This document shows, piece by piece, positions 6,379 to 14,399 of a DNA stretch of 14,399 bases. The notes under the pieces are model-generated. The model searched no databases. It saw nothing but the letters and a program-made list of their open reading frames with translations, and was not told the DNA's origin. A program made the position numbers and the translations under genes. Each line of letters starts with the position of its first letter. Position 1 is the first letter of the stretch. The stretch spans positions 1 to 14,399 of the forward strand of contig DHVO01000083.1 of assembly GCA_002412705.1 (NCBI GenBank), in the 5' to 3' direction. Origin of the DNA: Bacteroidales bacterium UBA5206 (lineage in GTDB: Bacteria > Bacteroidota > Bacteroidia > Bacteroidales > Tenuifilaceae).

Positions 6379-7407
6379 ATGAAACAGAAAAATGTATCGC
6401 TAAACGATATTGCCAAAAGCCTTGGCGTATCGCGCGCCTTGGTATCGCTGGTGCTTAACGGAAAGGCAGCAGAACATGGGATTGCCGAAAGCACCTGCCA
6501 GCGCGTACTTGCAAAAGCCAGTGAGCTTAACTATAAGCCCAACCAGCTGGCACGTAGCCTAAGGCTGGGGCGCTCGTTCACCATTGGGCTGGTGGTTTCC
6601 GATATCTCCAACATATTCTACTCAAAACTGGCGCGAGCCATTGAGGACTTAGCCGAGAGAGCAGGCTTTAGCCTAGTAATTTGCAGCACCGATGAGCAGG
6701 TTGACAAGGAGCAGAAGCTGCTACGGCTTCTACAGAACCGTCAGGTGGAGGGGATTATACTATCATCATCGCAAGCCGATTGCGACGACCTAACCCGCCT
6801 AAAAAACGATGGTATTCCCCTTGTACTTATAGACCGTAAGCTGGGCTGTAAGCAGTTTAGCACTGTGGTATCGAACAACCGCTTGGGTGGAGAAATAGGC
6901 ACCAAGCACCTTATAGATTCTGGCTACAAGCGCCCACTGGCGCTGGCCATTACACCTGCTCACATATCAACCATTAGCGAAAGGGTTAAAGGCTACACCG
7001 ATGCTGTAACCGAAGCAGGAATAGCCCCTTGGGTAGCCGAAGTGCCCTTTGAGGAGGTTCCTACTTACGTTGAAGCGCTTATTGGTAGGCTAAAGGCTGA
7101 AAATAGGCTACCCGATAGCATTTTTGCACTTAACAACAGCGTTACCTCTGCTGCACTAGTTGCCCTTAAAAAGCATGGGCTTGATGTTCCTGCTAGTGTT
7201 GGGCTAATTAGCTTTGACGATATTCCCTACTTTGAGTTTATGAACCCTGCCATTAGCGCCGTTGAGCAGCCCATTGCCAAACTTGCCGAGGTTGCCTTTG
7301 GCCGGTTAATGGACCAAATTAACGGCTCCAGCGCAACGGCATACGAATCGCTTACCGTTGAGCTACCTGTAAACCTTATTGTGCGAGAATCAACCACCAA
7401 AAAGTAA
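6379..7407 (+). CDS. LacI-family transcriptional regulator
   Basis: This 342-residue DNA-binding protein probably controls the sugar operon that it opens. The N-terminus holds the LacI helix-turn-helix (VSLNDIAKSLGVSRALVSLVLNG, about 6-28) and the hinge region with YKPNQLARSLR (52-62). It is followed by the periplasmic-binding-like sensor domain: IGLVVSDISNIFYSKL (69-84), VEGIILSSS (123-131), VLIDRKL (149-155), and the C-terminal GLISFDDIPYFEFMNP (275-290) with AVEQPI. Its length is normal for the family and the domain is intact. The effector is unknown; given the downstream enzymes, a mannose, GlcNAc or phosphosugar signal is inferred. A palindromic operator candidate lies just upstream, pointing to autoregulation. 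The permease gene follows after 20 nt. Confidence 0.95.
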   Translation: MKQKNVSLNDIAKSLGVSRALVSLVLNGKAAEHGIAESTCQRVLAKASELNYKPNQLARSLRLGRSFTIGLVVSDISNIFYSKLARAIEDLAERAGFSLVICSTDEQVDKEQKLLRLLQNRQVEGIILSSSQADCDDLTRLKNDGIPLVLIDRKLGCKQFSTVVSNNRLGGEIGTKHLIDSGYKRPLALAITPAHISTISERVKGYTDAVTEAGIAPWVAEVPFEEVPTYVEALIGRLKAENRLPDSIFALNNSVTSAALVALKKHGLDVPASVGLISFDDIPYFEFMNPAISAVEQPIAKLAEVAFGRLMDQINGSSATAYESLTVELPVNLIVRESTTKK

Positions 7408-7427
7408 CCAAACTAACCCTATTACCT

Positions 7428-8570
7428 ATGAACCGTAAAACATTCCCTATTCTACTCGCCTTCCTTTGCATGGGATTTGGCGATGCTGTTGGCCCATTTG
7501 TTGGCCTTGCTAAGGAGCAGTTTGCCCTATCAAACTTCGAGGCACAACTCATTGCCTTTATGGGCTTTATCATGTTCGGGCTACTATCTGTCCCCATGGG
7601 GATTGTGCAGGACAGAACCAGTAAAAAGCGCGTGCTGATGATTGGTTTAGCCGTTGCCCTTGTGGGCTTGGTGCTTCCGCTTGTTGGGCTAAACACCTAC
7701 GCGCTATTCCTGCTAACCATACTAATGCTAGGTGCAGGAGCAGCACTGCTTCAGGTGGCCGGAAACCCCATTATGCGCGATGTTTCTGCCGAAGGGAAGT
7801 ACTCACGTAACCTTAGCTTTGGCCAGTTTATTAAGGCCATTGGCTCGCTATCGGGCTCGCTAATCCCCTTTGCTGCGGCAAAATGGTTTGGTGCCAGCTG
7901 GAGCGTTCTATTCCCAATATACGCAGCATCGCTACTGCTAACCCTTGTAATTATTGGGCTTACCCGTATCGATGAGCAAAAAAACGAGAAGGCTCCCGCA
8001 AGCCTATCAAGCACCTTCTCCCTGCTAAGCAATAAGTTTGTGCTAAGCATGGTATTGGGTATCTTTATTTATGTGGGTATAGAGATTTGCCTAAGTACAG
8101 GTGTTCCCATCCTTTTGAATAGCCGTTTTGGGATTGATATTGAAACATGGGGACTACTGGGCAATGCGTTCTTCTTCATTGCCATTCTAACTGGCCGATT
8201 CTTTGGCTCCATAATCCTAAACTGGATAAAACCCACAGCCTTTTTCCGTGCAACGGTAGTAGCATCGGCAGTGGGTATTGCGCTAATCTTTGTTAACAAC
8301 CAAGCAGTTACCCTTGCGGGGATATTCATCACGGGGCTGGGCTTTGCCAATATCTTCCCGCTAATATTCTCCCTTGCAGTTGATACCCTACCCGAGCGCT
8401 CCAACGAGATATCGGGGCTAATGGTAACGGCCATTGCTGGTGGTGCGTTTATTCCTCCAATAATGGGTGCTGTTGCCGATAGCACATCGGTAGTAATGGG
8501 CTTTGCGGTTCCTTTAGTGGGACTGGTTTACCTAGCGTTCCTATCATTCCGTAACGTATCAAAAGCTTAA
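7428..8570 (+). CDS. FHS/FucP-type MFS sugar permease
   Basis: This 380-residue inner-membrane sugar transporter, probably a proton symporter, has about twelve hydrophobic segments. The signatures fit the FHS branch of the major facilitator superfamily (FucP/GluP/NagP-like): GFGDAVGPFVGLAKEQF (16-32), an MFS loop QDRTSKKRV (61-69), LQVAGNP (108-114, compare QVAANP in FucP), GFANIFPLIFSLAVD (305-319) and AGGAFIPPIMGAVAD (337-351). It lies between a LacI regulator and a ROK kinase in a tightly spaced set, so it likely imports the monosaccharide released by the exported glycosidases. GlcNAc or mannose is the best guess from context, but substrate cannot be read from the sequence. The start ATG is 20 nt after the regulator stop, with no clear Shine-Dalgarno sequence. 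Confidence 0.88.
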   Translation: MNRKTFPILLAFLCMGFGDAVGPFVGLAKEQFALSNFEAQLIAFMGFIMFGLLSVPMGIVQDRTSKKRVLMIGLAVALVGLVLPLVGLNTYALFLLTILMLGAGAALLQVAGNPIMRDVSAEGKYSRNLSFGQFIKAIGSLSGSLIPFAAAKWFGASWSVLFPIYAASLLLTLVIIGLTRIDEQKNEKAPASLSSTFSLLSNKFVLSMVLGIFIYVGIEICLSTGVPILLNSRFGIDIETWGLLGNAFFFIAILTGRFFGSIILNWIKPTAFFRATVVASAVGIALIFVNNQAVTLAGIFITGLGFANIFPLIFSLAVDTLPERSNEISGLMVTAIAGGAFIPPIMGAVADSTSVVMGFAVPLVGLVYLAFLSFRNVSKA

Positions 8571-8574
8571 GCCA

Positions 8575-9666
8575 ATGTTTGCAAACGATAATAGAGTTGT
8601 GCTTACCCTTGATGCAGGCGGAACAAACTTTGTTTTCACCGCAATACAAGGGCTAAAGCCCATTGGCACTCCGGTTACGCTACCCAGCAACGCCGATAAT
8701 CTGGATAAGTGCCTTAACAACATAGTAGAGGGGTTCAAAACCTTAAAATCGAGTATCGATGCGGAACCCGTAGCCATTAGCTTTGCCTTTCCCGGGCCTG
8801 CCGATTATCCCAATGGCATTATTGGCGATTTGGGCAATCTGCCTGCCTTTAGAGGTGGCGTGGCGCTTGGGCCAATGCTTCAGGAGATTTTTGGCATTCC
8901 CGTATTCATTAACAACGATGGCGACCTGTTTGCCTACGGCGAGGCCATTGCCGGCCTCCTTCCTCATGTGAATGAGGAGTTGATAAAGGCCAACTCTCCG
9001 CGCCAGTTCCATAACCTACTTGGCGTTACGCTTGGAACCGGCTTTGGTGCTGGCTTTGTGTGCAACGGGCAGCTGTTTATTGGCGACAACTCTGCTGGTG
9101 CCGAGATATGGCTAACCCGCAGCCTGCTACACCCACTTTGCTTTACTGAGGAGGGCGTGAGCATACGTGCCATTCAGCGCGAATACGCACGTCAAACCAA
9201 CGAGAACGCCGAGTATCTAAACCCAAAGGATATTTTTGACATTGCCGAGGGCACAAAGGAGGGCGACCCAATGGCTGCCCGCTTTGCCTTTGAGCGGCTG
9301 GGATTGGAACTGGGTAACGCATTGGCAAACGCCATTACCCTACTGGATTGCCTTGTGGTTGTGGGCGGAGGCCTATCCAACGCATGGAAATACATAGCCC
9401 CTGCAGTTATGGCGCAGCTAAACGGTACGCTATCGTCGGTATCGGGTGCTACAGTTGATAGGCTAGAGATTAAGGCATTTAATCTGGATGATTCCGAGCA
9501 AATGGCTAAATTTACAAAGGGCAATGCGCAAACCGTAAAGGTGCCAATGAGCAGTAAAACCGTTACTTACGACCCGCTAAAGCGCACCGGAATTGGACTG
9601 TCGCGCTTAGGAACTAGTAACGCTGTTGCCATTGGCGCATACGCTTACGCACTAAGCAAGCTGTAG
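8575..9666 (+). CDS. Divergent ROK-family sugar kinase
   Basis: This 363-residue cytoplasmic protein of the ROK/hexokinase-actin fold is expected to phosphorylate an incoming sugar using ATP. The phosphate-1 motif LDAGGTNFVF is at 12-21, the catalytic-base region FINNDGDLFAYGEA at 111-124 (Asp115 the likely base), the phosphate-2 motif GVTLGTGFGAGFV at 150-162, and the adenosine motif VVVGGGLSNAW at 261-271. Oddities: the usual ROK zinc motif CxCGxxGCxE is absent, the ExGH motif is replaced by GAEIW (175-179), and about 50 extra residues at 298-345 precede the last helix. ROK members otherwise include glucokinases, N-acetylmannosamine and GlcNAc kinases and fructokinases. The gene starts 4 nt after the permease stop, implying a coupled function. 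The substrate is unknown; a GlcNAc- or mannose-type hexose is inferred from context. Confidence 0.83.
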   Translation: MFANDNRVVLTLDAGGTNFVFTAIQGLKPIGTPVTLPSNADNLDKCLNNIVEGFKTLKSSIDAEPVAISFAFPGPADYPNGIIGDLGNLPAFRGGVALGPMLQEIFGIPVFINNDGDLFAYGEAIAGLLPHVNEELIKANSPRQFHNLLGVTLGTGFGAGFVCNGQLFIGDNSAGAEIWLTRSLLHPLCFTEEGVSIRAIQREYARQTNENAEYLNPKDIFDIAEGTKEGDPMAARFAFERLGLELGNALANAITLLDCLVVVGGGLSNAWKYIAPAVMAQLNGTLSSVSGATVDRLEIKAFNLDDSEQMAKFTKGNAQTVKVPMSSKTVTYDPLKRTGIGLSRLGTSNAVAIGAYAYALSKL

Positions 9667-9702
9667 CCCAAACTCACTTTTACTGATAATACCAAAATCG
9701 CC

Positions 9703-11733
9703 ATGATAAAAAAGCTAACCTTCCTACTCACCCTAATGCTTGTAGTTACAGGCATTAGCGCACAGCAATGGAATCTTATGCCCATGCCCAAAAGCATTGA
9801 GGCTGCCGATGGTGCCTATCGCATCCAAAGCGAAGGGGTAATGGTAACCCTACAGGGCAACTACCACCAACGATTACCCATGAATGCCGCATGGTTCCTA
9901 ACCCGATTGGGTAAACGCACCACCATACCCATGCTTCCCAAGCAGGGCAAGGAGATTGTGGTTAAGGTGAACAGGGCAGGAACGGTTAAGCTGGGCGAGA
10001 ACGAGTCGTATCAGCTTAAAGTAACCCCAACCACGGTAACCATTGAGGCCGAAACCGACCTTGGCGCCATTTACGCCATGGAAACGCTGCTACAGCTAGT
10101 AAATAGGGATGCGCAGGGCTTTTACATTCCTGCGGTAACCATTGCCGACTCGCCCCGATTCCCTTGGCGTGGGCTAATGATTGATGCTGGTCGCCACTTT
10201 ATGCCTGTTGATGTTATTAAGCGCAATATTGATGCTATGGCGGCGGTAAAGCTAAACGTGCTTCACTTCCACCTAACCGAGGACCAAGGCTTCCGCATAG
10301 AGTGCAAAACCTTCCCTAAGCTGCACCAGCTGGGCTCAAATGGCGAGTACTACACTCAGGAGCAGATTAAGGAGATTATTGCTTATGCCGATTTGCGCGG
10401 TATTAGAGTTATGCCCGAGTTTGATATGCCAGGCCACACCACCGCTTGGATGCCCGGCGCACCTGAGATAGCATCGGCACCCGGCCCGTACGAGATTGAG
10501 AAGCGCTTTGGGGTGTTTGGTGCAACCATGAATCCCACATCGGAAAAAACTTACAAATTCCTCGATAAGTTCTTTAAGGAGATGGCGGCTCTTTTCCCCG
10601 ATGAGTACATGCACATTGGTGGCGACGAGAATAACGGCGAGCAGTGGAACGCCAACCCTTCCATTCAGAAGTTTATGAAGGAGAAGGGTATAAAGGATAA
10701 CCATCAGCTACAGGCGCATTTCAACAAGCGCTTGCTAAAGATTTTGCAGAAGCACAAAAAGAAGATGATGGGATGGGACGAGATATTCCAACCCGATTTG
10801 CCACAAAGCATCGTAATTCACAGCTGGCGAGGCAGACAGTACATGGACGAGGCTGCCCAGAAGGGTTACCAAAGCGTGCTTTCCAACGGGTACTACATAG
10901 ACCTATCGTTCAACGCCCGCAAGCACTACATGGTTGACCCGCTACCCGATACAACGCATCTAACCGCCGAGCAGCAAAAGCGCATACTTGGTGGCGAAGC
11001 GCCCATGTGGGCCGAGCTGGTAACGCTAGAGAACGTAGAATCGCGCATTTGGCCACGCACCGCAGCAATTGCCGAGAGGTTGTGGAGCCCTAACCCAGCA
11101 GCACCAATCGATGATATGTACCGCCGCCTAATGGTAGTTAGCCAGCGCCTAGAGGAGACTGGCTCAAGGCACATGGCCAACCGCGAACCCATGATGCGCC
11201 GCTTAGCTGGCACTAGCAACATTCAACCGCTAATGCTACTTGCCAATGCAGCCGAGCCCATTGAGGGGTACAAGCGCCACGGTAGCCAGAAGTACACCAC
11301 CTACCATCCGCTTAGCCGCTTTGTTGATGTCACCATGCCCGATGCGCCCGATGCCATTGAGTTCAGCCTGCTGCTAAATCGCTTTATCGAGAGCAAAAGC
11401 AGCGATACCTACGTTGAGCTAAGTAAAATGCTCACCCGTTGGGAGATGAACCATCAGCAGTTTGCCGTTATTGCCAAGGAGAATCCACTGTTAACCGAGG
11501 TTGAGCCGCTATCCATTAACCTTGCCATGCTAGCTGCAACAACCAACGTTATGCTAAAGCAGCTGTACTACGGCAAGATGCTAACTAAGGATGATGCCGC
11601 AAAAATGGAGCGCGTTATTATTGAGCTAGCAAAGCCTGTTGCAGAGATGAACCTGCCACTTGCCAACGATGCCAAGCGCATTCTAGAACTTGTAACCGAT
11701 AGCACCAACACCCTACCCTCAACCGAAGAGTAA
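9703..11733 (+). CDS. Exported GH20 beta-N-acetylhexosaminidase
   Basis: This 676-residue enzyme removes terminal beta-linked GlcNAc or GalNAc from glycans. A signal peptide (1-20, ending GISA before QQW) without a lipobox Cys predicts a periplasmic or secreted enzyme. Residues about 22-145 form the GH20b-type N-terminal domain, and the catalytic barrel runs from about 150 to 465. Visible active-site elements are Arg156 in PWRGLMIDAGRHF, HFHLTEDQGFRIE (188-200), MPEFDMPGH (237-245), and the catalytic Asp308-Glu309 pair in HIGGDENNGEQW, used in substrate-assisted catalysis via the 2-acetamido group. Trp358, Trp374, Tyr398 and Trp436 (GGEAPMWAE) would line the sugar pocket. A C-terminal region of about 200 residues carries no obvious binding domain. 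It sits between the ROK kinase (36 nt) and the GH2 enzyme (54 nt), consistent with stepwise N-glycan core breakdown. Confidence 0.93.
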   Translation: MIKKLTFLLTLMLVVTGISAQQWNLMPMPKSIEAADGAYRIQSEGVMVTLQGNYHQRLPMNAAWFLTRLGKRTTIPMLPKQGKEIVVKVNRAGTVKLGENESYQLKVTPTTVTIEAETDLGAIYAMETLLQLVNRDAQGFYIPAVTIADSPRFPWRGLMIDAGRHFMPVDVIKRNIDAMAAVKLNVLHFHLTEDQGFRIECKTFPKLHQLGSNGEYYTQEQIKEIIAYADLRGIRVMPEFDMPGHTTAWMPGAPEIASAPGPYEIEKRFGVFGATMNPTSEKTYKFLDKFFKEMAALFPDEYMHIGGDENNGEQWNANPSIQKFMKEKGIKDNHQLQAHFNKRLLKILQKHKKKMMGWDEIFQPDLPQSIVIHSWRGRQYMDEAAQKGYQSVLSNGYYIDLSFNARKHYMVDPLPDTTHLTAEQQKRILGGEAPMWAELVTLENVESRIWPRTAAIAERLWSPNPAAPIDDMYRRLMVVSQRLEETGSRHMANREPMMRRLAGTSNIQPLMLLANAAEPIEGYKRHGSQKYTTYHPLSRFVDVTMPDAPDAIEFSLLLNRFIESKSSDTYVELSKMLTRWEMNHQQFAVIAKENPLLTEVEPLSINLAMLAATTNVMLKQLYYGKMLTKDDAAKMERVIIELAKPVAEMNLPLANDAKRILELVTDSTNTLPSTEE

Positions 11734-11787
11734 GGTGCATAAACAGAACCGTTTCTCCCTAATGTTTAACTCTTACGCGTCAAATCT

Positions 11788-14283
11788 ATGCGCAGAATAA
11801 CCTCAATCACAGCAACCTTGCTACTGCTAGTAGCCATTGCGCAACCATCCTTAGCACAGCGATACCCGCTTACCGAGGGCTGGACCTTTCGCAAGGCGGG
11901 TAGCACCGACCAGTGGATGCAAGCCACCGTTCCCGGAACGGTTCACTCCGACCTTAACGGCAATGGAATGATTGGCGACCCGCTAAGGAGCTGCACCCAT
12001 AAGGATTTGCAGTGGATTGAGGAGGCCGATTGGGAGTACACCCAAACCTTTACGCTACCCCAAAACATCAGCAACAAAAATCTTGAGTTGGTTTTTGAGG
12101 GGCTCGATACCTATGCGCAGATTCTACTCAATGGCACGCCCATTCTTGAGGCCAATAACATGTTCCGCACCTGGCGCATAGACGTAAGCGGAAAGGTTGC
12201 ACCGGGTAGTAACACCCTGCTGGTAAAGTTTTTTAGCGCAAAGCGATATGCCAGCGAGCAGGCCGCTAAGCTTCCCTTTGCGCTACCCGGCGGCGAGTGG
12301 GCGCATATCCGCAAGGCCGCGTACCACTTTGGTTGGGACTGGGCACCACGACTGGTTACAGCGGGTATTTGGAAACCCGTTTACATTGATGTGGTTGAGC
12401 CTATCCGCCTAGCATCGGCGTGGGTTAAAACGGTATCGGCCGATAGCAAAGAGGCTACCCTTAGCGCCGATTTCACCATTAGCGCCAGCGCAAGCACCAC
12501 AGCCACCATCCGCATTTTCGATATGGATGAGCGTGAAACCCTTTATCGCGAAAGCGTTAACGTATCAAAGGGAAACAATATCTACACACCAACATTCAGC
12601 ATAAAGAAACCCCTTTTGTGGTGGCCCAACGGAATGGGCGAGCAAAACCTTTACAACCTTGCTCTTATTGTTGATACTGAGGATGGCAAGGAGCTTATCC
12701 AAACCCAGAAGCTGGGCATAAGAACCATTGAGTGGGTTAACCAGCCCGATAGCCTTGGCGAATCGTTCTACGCAAAGGTTAACGGCATGCCCGTTTTTGC
12801 GATGGGAGCAAACCTAGTGCCTCCGCACAGCCTTCTGCCCCTTGCCGACAAGGAGTGGACACGCCTTGTGTACGATGCCAAGGAGAGCAACATGAACATG
12901 CTCCGCGTTTGGGGCGGCGGGGTTTACCCTCCCAACAGCTTCTTTAACGCTTGCGATAGCCTGGGCATAATGGTTTGGCAAGATTTTATGTTTGCTTGTA
13001 GCATGTACCCTTGGGATAAGGATTTTCTGGCCAACATACGGCAGGAGGCCATAGAACAGGTACAACGCCTAAGACCACACGCAAGCCTTGCCATGTGGTG
13101 CGGCAACAACGAGGTTGACGAGGGGTGGCACAACTGGGGCTGGCAAAAGGCCTTTGCCTCCGATACTACCATAGCTAAGCAGATTTGGGCGGGCTACAAC
13201 GCGCTCTTTAATCAGCTCCTTCCCGATGTGGTTGCAAAGGAGGATAACGGCCGCTTTTACTGGCAATCGTCGCCTAAGTATGGCTGGGGAAAGAAGGAGA
13301 GCATGACCCACGGCGACTCCCATTACTGGGGCGTTTGGTGGGGAAAGGAGCCCTTTGAGAAGTACAAGCAAAAAGTTCCGCGCTTTATGAGCGAGTACGG
13401 GTTCCAATCGTACCCCGTTCTATCAACCCTAAAGAACTTTGGAAACGGAGCCGATGTTCCCGATACCAGCCTTATAAACTGCCACCAGAAACACCCCGAA
13501 GGGTTCGAGATTATTGAGAAGTATATAAAGGACGAAGGGTTTAGGTACAAAACCATTGAGCAGAAGCTATACGTTAGCCAAATAGTGCAGGCCATTGGCT
13601 ACCAAACCGCCATTGAGGCGCACCGCTTTGCATCGCCAAGCTGCATGGGCTCACTCTACTGGCAAATGAACGATTGCTGGCCCGCGGTATCGTGGAGCGG
13701 CATCGACTTCTTTGGACGCTGGAAAGCCGTGCAGCACAGGGTTAAGCAGCTGTATCAACCCGTTTACGTGGCACCTGTTTTTGATGGGAAGCGATTAAAA
13801 ATCAACCTAGTATCATCGTTACCATACGAGTTTGAGGCCGATATAATTATGCACCTCTACGGTGCCGATGGCACCAAAATGGGCGTTTGGAAAGACTTTT
13901 TTGAGGTGTTACCCAACAAAGCCTTTACTCCTCTTGATATTGAGATTACCGACCCCGGCATTCGCAGCCTCAACCTTGTGGCCATTGTTGAGGTTAAGAT
14001 GGGACGCAAGCACCTAGTAACCACCATGGGCGTTAACAAGCCTTGGGGCAAGTTTAGAGCGGTTAACCCGCAAATTGAGATGACCACCGTAACCGAAAAG
14101 GGCAAGCAGTACATTAAGCTAAAAGCCAAGTACCCAGCCTTTTTTGTTGATGTTTACAACACAACCGACGACCTAGTTCTAAAGGACAACTTCTTCCACA
14201 TGCTCCCCGATGAGGAGTATAAGATTGAGGTTATTAGCGGCGAGGCCAAAGGGTTAAAGGTTAGGTCTATTTGGAATTTCTAG
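11788..14283 (+). CDS. Exported GH2 beta-mannosidase
   Basis: This 831-residue retaining glycosidase is predicted to release beta-linked mannose, as in Man-beta-1,4-GlcNAc of the N-glycan core or in manno-oligosaccharides. A signal peptide (about 1-23, ending SLAQ) exports it. Domain order is a jelly-roll sugar-binding domain (about 26-205, with FGWDWAPRLVTAGIWKPV at 181-198), an immunoglobulin-like domain (about 208-315, ending near WWPNGMGEQNLY), a TIM barrel (about 325-650) and C-terminal beta domains. The barrel shows VWGGGVYPPNSFFNACDSLG (374-393) and the acid/base Glu442 in WCGNNEVDEGWHNWG, with nucleophile Glu536 in RFMSEYGFQSYP. These contexts are typical of GH2 beta-mannosidases, not of beta-galactosidases. 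Length fits the family. The next exported protein starts 19 nt downstream. Confidence 0.94.
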   Translation: MRRITSITATLLLLVAIAQPSLAQRYPLTEGWTFRKAGSTDQWMQATVPGTVHSDLNGNGMIGDPLRSCTHKDLQWIEEADWEYTQTFTLPQNISNKNLELVFEGLDTYAQILLNGTPILEANNMFRTWRIDVSGKVAPGSNTLLVKFFSAKRYASEQAAKLPFALPGGEWAHIRKAAYHFGWDWAPRLVTAGIWKPVYIDVVEPIRLASAWVKTVSADSKEATLSADFTISASASTTATIRIFDMDERETLYRESVNVSKGNNIYTPTFSIKKPLLWWPNGMGEQNLYNLALIVDTEDGKELIQTQKLGIRTIEWVNQPDSLGESFYAKVNGMPVFAMGANLVPPHSLLPLADKEWTRLVYDAKESNMNMLRVWGGGVYPPNSFFNACDSLGIMVWQDFMFACSMYPWDKDFLANIRQEAIEQVQRLRPHASLAMWCGNNEVDEGWHNWGWQKAFASDTTIAKQIWAGYNALFNQLLPDVVAKEDNGRFYWQSSPKYGWGKKESMTHGDSHYWGVWWGKEPFEKYKQKVPRFMSEYGFQSYPVLSTLKNFGNGADVPDTSLINCHQKHPEGFEIIEKYIKDEGFRYKTIEQKLYVSQIVQAIGYQTAIEAHRFASPSCMGSLYWQMNDCWPAVSWSGIDFFGRWKAVQHRVKQLYQPVYVAPVFDGKRLKINLVSSLPYEFEADIIMHLYGADGTKMGVWKDFFEVLPNKAFTPLDIEITDPGIRSLNLVAIVEVKMGRKHLVTTMGVNKPWGKFRAVNPQIEMTTVTEKGKQYIKLKAKYPAFFVDVYNTTDDLVLKDNFFHMLPDEEYKIEVISGEAKGLKVRSIWNF

Positions 14284-14302
14284 TCAGTAAAAATCATTTA
14301 CA

Positions 14303-14399
14303 ATGATATCAAAACGCATTCTCACAGCGCTACTCATTGCAGCCTCAACCGTTGCAATGGCGCAGGTAAAGGACAATGCCCGCCACGTGAACCCCTTTA
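14303..14399 (+). CDS. N-terminus of exported protein, probably GH92 alpha-mannosidase (partial)
   Basis: An open frame begins at ATG 14303, 19 nt after the beta-mannosidase stop, and runs off the window after 32 codons. It encodes a clear signal peptide (ISKRILTALLIAASTVAMA, cleavage before Gln21) and then QVKDNARHVNPF. The VNPF that closes the visible part matches how GH92 alpha-mannosidases of Bacteroidota usually open their mature sequence (VNPFIGT...), and GH92 genes commonly neighbour GH2 and GH20 genes. The CDS itself and its export are well supported; the GH92 assignment rests on four residues plus context, so it is tentative. Confidence 0.7.
   Translation, partial: MISKRILTALLIAASTVAMAQVKDNARHVNPF

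Noticed and set aside
8069..8485. 138-codon open frame on - opposite the MFS permease
   Set aside because: Antisense shadow of a gene with clear FHS-family motifs; its translation resembles no family I know.
11734..11787. Possible internal promoter before the beta-mannosidase
   Set aside because: No TAnnTTTG box was found in the 54-nt gap; the near match TAATGTTT lacks the TTTG core.
1..14399. CRISPR arrays, tRNA/rRNA genes, insertion sequences, prophage or defence genes
   Set aside because: Looked for in the sequence and translations; no regularly spaced repeats, transposase motifs or RNA-gene signatures were seen.

Overview
The window looks like chromosomal DNA of a Bacteroidota (Bacteroidia-type) bacterium. 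The evidence is promoter-like TAnnTTTG boxes, start codons that mostly lack Shine-Dalgarno sequences, a SusC-style carboxypeptidase-regulatory domain inside a DUF4139 protein, and a glycan-utilisation operon with GH20, GH2 and probably GH92 enzymes. No rRNA, tRNA, CRISPR, transposase or phage gene was seen. The species cannot be named from this sequence.

Layout. Positions 1-2387 (+) hold an ABC exporter pair: an ATPase whose 5' end lies outside the window, and a large multi-pass permease. A strong hairpin at 2421-2450 serves as a shared terminator facing the convergent gene 2476-3417 (-), which encodes a NYN (LabA-like) nuclease-fold domain fused to a cold-shock domain. An AT-rich gap of about 470 bp follows. 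Next is 3891-5762 (-), an exported MuiA/DUF4139-type protein carrying an inserted CarboxypepD_reg-like domain and SusC-like sequence signatures. The 616-bp gap that follows holds a structured, probably dispersed, intergenic element (about 5982-6240) and then the control region of the next operon.

From 6379 to the right edge, all genes run on + with short gaps (20, 4, 36, 54 and 19 nt). In order they encode a LacI-family regulator, an FHS/FucP-type sugar permease, a divergent ROK-family sugar kinase, an exported GH20 beta-N-acetylhexosaminidase, an exported GH2 beta-mannosidase, and the start of another exported protein. The last protein's mature N-terminus ends in VNPF, which suggests a GH92 alpha-mannosidase. 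Together these suggest breakdown of mannose- and GlcNAc-containing glycans, such as the N-glycan core: GH92 and GH20 would trim terminal mannose and GlcNAc in the periplasm, and GH2 would release the beta-linked mannose. The permease would import the monosaccharides and the ROK protein would phosphorylate them. A perfect 16-bp palindrome with a central CG (6318-6333), just upstream of the LacI gene's -7 box, is the best candidate operator. No SusC/SusD pair is visible, so outer-membrane import must be encoded elsewhere or further downstream.

The items most worth a second look are the chimeric DUF4139 protein, the LacI operator, the ROK protein lacking the usual zinc motif, and the structured repeat. 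None of these amounts to a clearly new defence or mobile system.
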